From the NCBI RefSeq assembly GCF_001426405.1, contig NZ_LMEP01000001.1:854691-918690 (forward strand): DNA of 64,000 nt, written 5' to 3'. How positions within the stretch are numbered: the stretch's first letter is position 1; each line of letters opens with the position of its first letter. The translations under genes were made by a program, and so were the position numbers. The notes beneath the pieces were generated by a model, which was not told the origin of the DNA, made no database searches, and saw nothing but the letters and a program-made list of their open reading frames with translations. Positions 60,049-64,000 of this stretch are shown here, one piece after another. This DNA comes from Streptomyces sp. Root1304 (lineage in GTDB: Bacteria > Actinomycetota > Actinomycetes > Streptomycetales > Streptomycetaceae).

Positions 60049-60606
60049 ATGACGGAAGGACGCACCACCCACGTCTCCGCGACGGCCTGGCGGCCGCAGC
60101 GCGGCGACCTCGCGTACGACATCGGCAGCTCGCGCGTCGGTGTCGTGACCGCGTTACCGGAGGACACCGGCACCGCCACCCATCAGCTCACCCCGGAGGG
60201 CGGCGGCTCCGGCTGGACAGCACCCCTCGGCCGGCTCAGGCCGCCCGCCGCCGTACGCGCCGCAGCGCTGTACGTGTGTGTCCAGCGAGGCGGACTGCAG
60301 CCCCACCTTCCCGTCGAGCGCGCCGAGGAGGAGGGCCGGAACTTCGCCGACCGCCACGGCCTCTCCTTGGTCGAGACGATCACCGATCCCTTCGGCCAGC
60401 CGGACCCCCGGCTCCGCGAAGGCTGGCTGCGCGTCCGCGAACACGCCGAGGCCGGCCGGGTCGCAACGGTGATCGTCCGCTGGCCCGCCGCCATCTCACC
60501 CGAGCACTCCCACGAGCTCCGCGCACACGAGATCGCGTGGCTCAAGGACCGCGCCACAACGGTCCGCTACTCGTGGCCCCCGCTCGCCGATCCCGGCATG
60601 GGCTGA
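60049..60606 (+). CDS. Hypothetical protein with resolvase-like C-terminal pattern and a TTA codon
   Basis: A 185-residue protein. Residues 10-70 look like a small beta-barrel (GDLAYDIGSSRVGVV). Residues about 80-180 recall the fold of serine-recombinase N-terminal domains (RAEEEGRNFADRHGLSLVETI, LREGWLRVREHAEAG, ATVIVRWPAAI) but no catalytic Ser/Arg set is visible. The Leu at 60154-60156 is encoded by TTA, so translation should depend on the bldA tRNA. It follows the XRE gene by 39 bases. Confidence 0.7.
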   Translation: MTEGRTTHVSATAWRPQRGDLAYDIGSSRVGVVTALPEDTGTATHQLTPEGGGSGWTAPLGRLRPPAAVRAAALYVCVQRGGLQPHLPVERAEEEGRNFADRHGLSLVETITDPFGQPDPRLREGWLRVREHAEAGRVATVIVRWPAAISPEHSHELRAHEIAWLKDRATTVRYSWPPLADPGMG

Positions 60607-60745
60607 CGCCCGGCCGCACAGTCTCGCCGGTCTGCCCCCGGGCAGGTCGCCGGCGATGGGGGTGCGTGCCCGGCGGAGTTCCCCGTACGGACGGTTTCGC
60701 CCCCGCCCGCACCACTCGAACCGAAGCGATCGAGAGGAGCAAGAC

Positions 60746-61207
60746 ATGACCTTGCAGGCCATGGAACCCGAGGTCTCGGAAGCCCCCGCTCTCCGCGACC
60801 CGCGCACCTACGTCAAGCCGGACGTGTGGGAGCGTGAGATCACCCTGCTGATGCGCGACCACCCCTTCGACGAGGTGATGGCCACCCGTCTGTTCGGCGC
60901 GGCGGTCTCGTACCTCGTCACCGCGATGGAGAAGTGGGGCCAAGGCCTGGAGATGTGCTGCGGCCGGATCGTCGACATCGCCGTCCACGTCTTCATCCTG
61001 GACACCCGCAACTACCGCGAGTTCTGCGCCGAGCACTTCGACGGCCGCTTCCTGGAACACATTCCGGAGATCGCCTTCAAGTACGACGGCTCGGTCGAGC
61101 GGACCGCGCACATCATCGCCGAGAACGGCTTCGAGGTGGACTGGAAGCTGTGGGAGGCGGACTACGCCAAGTGCGGCCCGTGCTCCGCCGGTTCCAACTG
61201 CCACTGA
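60746..61207 (+). CDS. Small conserved-looking protein with Cys-rich C terminus
   Basis: A 153-residue protein starting MTLQAMEPEVSEAP with a gagagga site. A helical middle (EITLLMRDHPFDEVMATRLFGAAVSYLVTAM) is followed by EMCCGRIVDIAVHVFILD, and the end is CGPCSAGSNCH, a metal-binding type Cys/His cluster. I do not recognise the family. It appears linked to the XRE regulator unit by position, and a terminator follows it. Confidence 0.75.
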   Translation: MTLQAMEPEVSEAPALRDPRTYVKPDVWEREITLLMRDHPFDEVMATRLFGAAVSYLVTAMEKWGQGLEMCCGRIVDIAVHVFILDTRNYREFCAEHFDGRFLEHIPEIAFKYDGSVERTAHIIAENGFEVDWKLWEADYAKCGPCSAGSNCH

Positions 61208-61226
61208 GCACCGGCACCCACACCAC

Positions 61227-61254
61227 GCCCGGAGGCGCTCCCGCGCCTCCGGGC
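61227..61254. terminator. Hairpin terminator
   Basis: A 12-bp stem (61227-61238 with 61243-61254) and a TCCC loop, just past the Cys-rich protein gene. Confidence 0.75.
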
Positions 61255-61360
61255 TCCCCGTGACACGTCCGGGCGCCCCGCTCGGATTCGCCCACGACAC
61301 GCGGAGAGACGCGAGTAGCCTCACGGTCCCCACCGTCCGGCACGCCCTCCGGAGGACTTC

Positions 61361-62035
61361 ATGTTCAGCGCAGCACCGGCCACCCCGGCCGAATACTGGG
61401 ACACGTACAAGCCCTACCGGGGGGAGGGAGAACAGCCTCGGCCCGCGGCCGGCGCCTTCGACTGGACCGGCGTTCCGGGACACGGGCCCGGGGCCGAACT
61501 GCTCGGCGTCCCGGAGACCGCGCTGGACCTGGGTCCGGCCGAAGGGGAGAACGCCGCCTTCCTCGCCCGGCAGGGCGTGCGCGTGACCGCGGTCGACTTC
61601 TCGTCCTCCCAGGTCGACCGTGCCCGCCGGTTCTGGGGCGACGAGCCCCGCCTGACCTTCGTGCATGCCGAGGCCTGCGCCTTTCTCCACCAGGAGAACC
61701 GGCGGTTCGACGCGATCTACTCGACGTGGGGGGCCGTCTGGTTCACGGACCCCGAGGACCTGTTTCCGCTCGTCGCCGCGCGTCTCGCGCCGGCTGGCGT
61801 CTTCGGCTTCTCGCACCGCGAGCCCGTCGTCGGACAGTACGGGGCGCAGCAGATGGGCGGGAAGTGGCTCGAAGGCCGCGAGACCGAGCTGACCGTCCTG
61901 CGCTGGCAGTACACGGCCGAGCAGTGGACGGACGTCCTCAAGCGGCACGGCTTCACGTCCGTGCGGGCAAGGCTGCTGCCGAACCCGGACCGTGCGGCTC
62001 TCGGCACACTTCTGGTGACGGCGACGGTGCGGTGA
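61361..62035 (+). CDS. SAM-dependent methyltransferase
   Basis: A 224-residue class I methyltransferase. Motif I is ALDLGPAEGENAAFLA (about residues 53-68), a GPAEG variant of the usual GxGxG, followed by VTAVDFSSSQVDRARRFW and FDAIYSTWGAVWFTDP. A ggagga site precedes the ATG. The variant motif occurs in a Streptomyces group of unknown substrate. It converges on the HxlR gene. Confidence 0.83.
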   Translation: MFSAAPATPAEYWDTYKPYRGEGEQPRPAAGAFDWTGVPGHGPGAELLGVPETALDLGPAEGENAAFLARQGVRVTAVDFSSSQVDRARRFWGDEPRLTFVHAEACAFLHQENRRFDAIYSTWGAVWFTDPEDLFPLVAARLAPAGVFGFSHREPVVGQYGAQQMGGKWLEGRETELTVLRWQYTAEQWTDVLKRHGFTSVRARLLPNPDRAALGTLLVTATVR

Positions 62036-62057
62036 ACGGCTGGTCCGGTCACCGGCT

Positions 62058-62402
62058 TCAGCCGGTGGCCTCCCGCCGTCCCCTCCCCCACTCCGCCAGC
62101 GGTTCCAGAGCCTCGTTGAGGCGGAGGCCGGCCTTCGTCAGGGAGTACTCGACGCGCGGCGGGACCTCCTCGTACGCGGTCCGGTCGACGATTCCGTCCG
62201 CCTCCAGTTCGCGGAGGTGGGAGGTGAGGACCTTCTCCGTGACGCCCGGGAGGAGGCGGCGGAGTTCGCCGAAGCGGCGGTGGGGGTGTTCGTGGAGGGC
62301 CCAGAGGATGAGGACCTTCCACTTGCCGCCGATGACCTCCATCGCCGCGTCGATGCCGCAGACGTGGCCGTCGTCGTCCTCGGGCCGGTTCAGTGTCGTC
62401 AT
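62058..62402 (-). CDS. HxlR-family transcriptional regulator
   Basis: A 114-residue winged-helix protein. HVCGIDAAMEVIGGKWKVLILWAL (with the family Cys at about residue 15) and FGELRRLLPGVTEKVLTSHLRELEADGIVDR are typical. HxlR proteins respond to aldehydes or redox through the Cys. The start at 62402 is the MTT codon; an earlier in-frame ATG adds three residues. It diverges from an imine-reductase-like gene across a region with nested palindromes. Confidence 0.9.
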   Translation of the reverse strand: MTTLNRPEDDDGHVCGIDAAMEVIGGKWKVLILWALHEHPHRRFGELRRLLPGVTEKVLTSHLRELEADGIVDRTAYEEVPPRVEYSLTKAGLRLNEALEPLAEWGRGRREATG

Positions 62403-62460
62403 GCGCCCCACCTCTCGGACGTGCCAGGCCGGTTCAGTGTCGCCCTGTGCTCCACCCTTC

Positions 62461-62520
62461 TGACCTGCTCGCTCACCTCAGGGTAACCACCCACTCCCAA
62501 GTGGGTACTTGAGCAGGTCA
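62461..62520. promoter_or_regulatory. Nested palindromes in the HxlR/oxidoreductase divergent promoter
   Basis: An outer pair TGACCTGCTC (62461-62470) and GAGCAGGTCA (62511-62520) is perfectly inverted over 40 bases. Inside it, ACCCACT-CCCA-AGTGGGT (62489-62506) is a second palindrome. Both are likely HxlR binding sites. Confidence 0.65.
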
Positions 62521-62544
62521 GGGCCCTGGAGCAGCCTTGTCGGC

Positions 62545-63429
62545 ATGACAGAGAACAGCGCGGAGAAGACCCCCCTCAGCCTCCTCGGACTCGGTGCCAT
62601 GGGCGCCGCCCTCGCCCGCACCTGGCTCGCCGCCGGGCATCCCCTCACCGTCTGGAACCGCACCCCCGCCCGCGCCGAGGCGCTCGCCGCCGAAGGCGCG
62701 AAGGTCGCCGGGAGCGCCGCCGGGGCCGTCGCCGCGAGCACCCTCGTCGTGGTCTGCCTCCTCGACGACGACTCCGTCGGCTCCGCCCTGGAAGGCGTCG
62801 ACCTGACCGGCAAGGACCTCGTCAGCCTCACCACCACGACCCCCGCCCAGGCCCGCTCCCGTGCCGCGTGGGCGGAGGCGCGGGGTGCCCGATACCTGGA
62901 CGGCGGCATCATGGCCGTACCGCCGATGATCGGGGTGCCGGAAGCCGGGGGTTACGTGTTCTACAGCGGGTCCCGGGAGCTGTTCGAGCTGCACCGGGAC
63001 GCCCTGGCCGTGCCCGCGGGCACGAGGTTCGTCGGCGCGGACGCCGGATTCGCCGCCCTCCACGACGTGGCCCTGCTCAGCGCCATGTACGGGATGTTCG
63101 CCGGGGCCGCGCACGCCTTCGCGCTGATCCGGCGGGAGGACATCGACCCCGTGGCGTTCGCCCCGCTGCTCGGGGAGTGGATCGGGGCGATGGCGGGGCC
63201 GTCCGTCCGGCAGACCGCCGCCCATCTGAAGGACGGCGACTACACCGCCGGCGTGGTCTCGAACCTCGCGATGCAGGTGGCCGGCACGCCGACGTTCCTG
63301 GCCACCGCCGAGGGGCAGGGCGTCAGCCCGGAGCTGCTCCGTCCGTACTTCGAGCTGATGCGCCGTCGCCTCGACGTGGGGAGCGGGGAGGAGGGACTGA
63401 CGGGGGTGGTGAATCTTCTCCTCCGATAA
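62545..63429 (+). CDS. NADPH-dependent oxidoreductase, imine-reductase/3-hydroxyisobutyrate dehydrogenase type
   Basis: A 294-residue Rossmann protein. LSLLGLGAMGAALARTWLAAGHPLTVWNRTP (cofactor site, residues about 9-39) and YLDGGIMAVPPMIG fit the imine reductase subgroup of beta-hydroxyacid dehydrogenases. The catalytic residue in the inter-domain helix appears in AGFAALHDVALLS as Asp. The start MTENSAEK at 62545 follows the divergent promoter; the longer start is in the operator. It is probably repressed by the neighbouring HxlR protein. Confidence 0.88.
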   Translation: MTENSAEKTPLSLLGLGAMGAALARTWLAAGHPLTVWNRTPARAEALAAEGAKVAGSAAGAVAASTLVVVCLLDDDSVGSALEGVDLTGKDLVSLTTTTPAQARSRAAWAEARGARYLDGGIMAVPPMIGVPEAGGYVFYSGSRELFELHRDALAVPAGTRFVGADAGFAALHDVALLSAMYGMFAGAAHAFALIRREDIDPVAFAPLLGEWIGAMAGPSVRQTAAHLKDGDYTAGVVSNLAMQVAGTPTFLATAEGQGVSPELLRPYFELMRRRLDVGSGEEGLTGVVNLLLR

Positions 63430-63548
63430 TCGGTACGCCCCCTCCTCCTGAGGGGCCTTCCCGTGTCAGACTCTGCGGCGATCGTTCCCCCAGGCGATCC
63501 GTTTTTCCCCATGAGACGCATGAGGCAAGCGGAAGGATCGCAAGAGAC

Positions 63549-64000
63549 GTGAAGAAGATTGTCGTGAGCATGACCCTCGGGTCCGCGCTCACCGCACTCC
63601 TCGCCGCGGGGCTCACCCCCGCCGCCGCGCAGGAAGCCCGGGACACCGCACCGGCCGGGGCCGGCACCCACCGGCCCGACAACCGTCCCGGACCGCTCAC
63701 GAAACAGCGCACCGAGCTGCGCGAGAAGGCGATCGACCTGGTCGCCAAGGGCAGGGCCAAGGCGAACGCCGACGGCGTCGTCGAGGTCGCCCCCGGCAAG
63801 TTCGCGGAGACCGAGACCGCGTCCGGGACCACCGCCGACCGGCAGGAGAAGATCTTCACGATCCTCTCCGAGTTCGGCGACCAGGGCGCCGGCAAGCTCG
63901 GCACCGTCCCCGGCCCGCTGCACAACCAGATCCCGCAGCCCGACCGGACCACGGACAACTCCAACGCCTGGACCGCCGACTTCTCCAAGTCCCACTACGA
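63549..64000 (+). CDS. M6 immune-inhibitor-A-like metalloprotease, 3' part cut by the window edge
   Basis: The visible 150 residues start at the GTG 63549 (aagga site) with a signal peptide (VKKIVVSMTLGSALTALLAAG, cleavage near AAAQ), then the propeptide. Its LREKAIDLVAKGRAKANADG, KIFTILSEFGDQGAG, and PGPLHNQIPQPDRTTDN segments match the N-terminal region of Streptomyces M6 (InhA-like) proteases. The zinc site lies beyond the window. Family members are secreted and degrade proteins outside the cell. Confidence 0.85.
   Translation, partial: MKKIVVSMTLGSALTALLAAGLTPAAAQEARDTAPAGAGTHRPDNRPGPLTKQRTELREKAIDLVAKGRAKANADGVVEVAPGKFAETETASGTTADRQEKIFTILSEFGDQGAGKLGTVPGPLHNQIPQPDRTTDNSNAWTADFSKSHY

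Overview
The window is high-GC actinobacterial DNA and almost certainly chromosomal Streptomyces. It has very GC-rich third codon positions, frequent GTG starts and some TTG starts, and many four-base start/stop overlaps. It also carries an orphan groEL2 with a CIRCE-type operator and the block groEL2 - cold-shock gene - MoaD/CysO-like gene - thrC - glucosyl-3-phosphoglycerate synthase - otsA, which from memory matches the S. coelicolor SCO4296 to SCO4290 neighbourhood. A chloramphenicol phosphotransferase very like that of S. venezuelae lies at 20.0 kb. I saw no rRNA, tRNA or CRISPR array.

Layout. (1) 1-5916: a minus-strand operon with a near-consensus promoter. Its order of transcription is MaoC-like protein, two methyltransferases, AurF-like diiron oxygenase, class II aminoacyl-tRNA-synthetase-like amino acid:carrier-protein ligase, AcpS-type phosphopantetheinyl transferase, a small carrier protein and a SAM synthetase cut by the window edge. 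It looks like a compact biosynthetic cluster that works on a carrier-bound amino acid and makes its own SAM. (2) 6.0-10.4 kb: a PLP-dependent Cys/Met enzyme, an efflux pump with two CsoR-like operators, an HD hydrolase and a lipoprotein. (3) 10.5-18.3 kb: a 2478-residue secreted Ala-rich protein with a duplicated module and a toxin-like C terminus, followed by a small gene that could be its immunity partner. (4) 18.7-20.6 kb: chloramphenicol efflux plus chloramphenicol phosphotransferase.

(5) 20.6-26.4 kb: the most unusual locus. A SARP/BTAD regulator diverges from a PatA/PatG-like subtilisin. After it come four small genes, two of them near-duplicate precursor-like peptides with cyanobactin-leader-like motifs, and then a hemopexin-repeat protein with an M15-like peptidase motif. 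No heterocyclase or prenyltransferase is visible, so this may be a minimal or divergent cyanobactin-like RiPP system. (6) 26.4-35.6 kb: two small coupled genes, a MurNAc salvage operon (RpiR regulator, MurQ, PTS EIIBC), a secreted tripeptidase-like hydrolase, an Eis-like acetyltransferase, a lipoprotein and an Imm10-like orphan.

(7) 36.5-39.4 kb: an ATP-grasp RiPP (graspetide/imiditide) operon whose genes mostly overlap by GTGA; it includes a precursor, an ATP-grasp ligase, a PIMT-like methyltransferase and two small upstream genes. (8) 39.5-48.1 kb: aldo/keto reductase, solute-binding-like protein, a KamA-like protein that has lost its iron-sulfur motif, a methyltransferase, an AHSA1-type protein and two coupled secreted Ig-like proteins. 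(9) 48.2-57.0 kb: conserved core block. (10) 57.1-64.0 kb: an IS5-type transposase remnant, then variable regulator genes (RepL-like winged helix, XRE with helical repeats, a TTA-containing gene, a methyltransferase), an HxlR/imine-reductase-like divergent pair and the start of an M6 metalloprotease.
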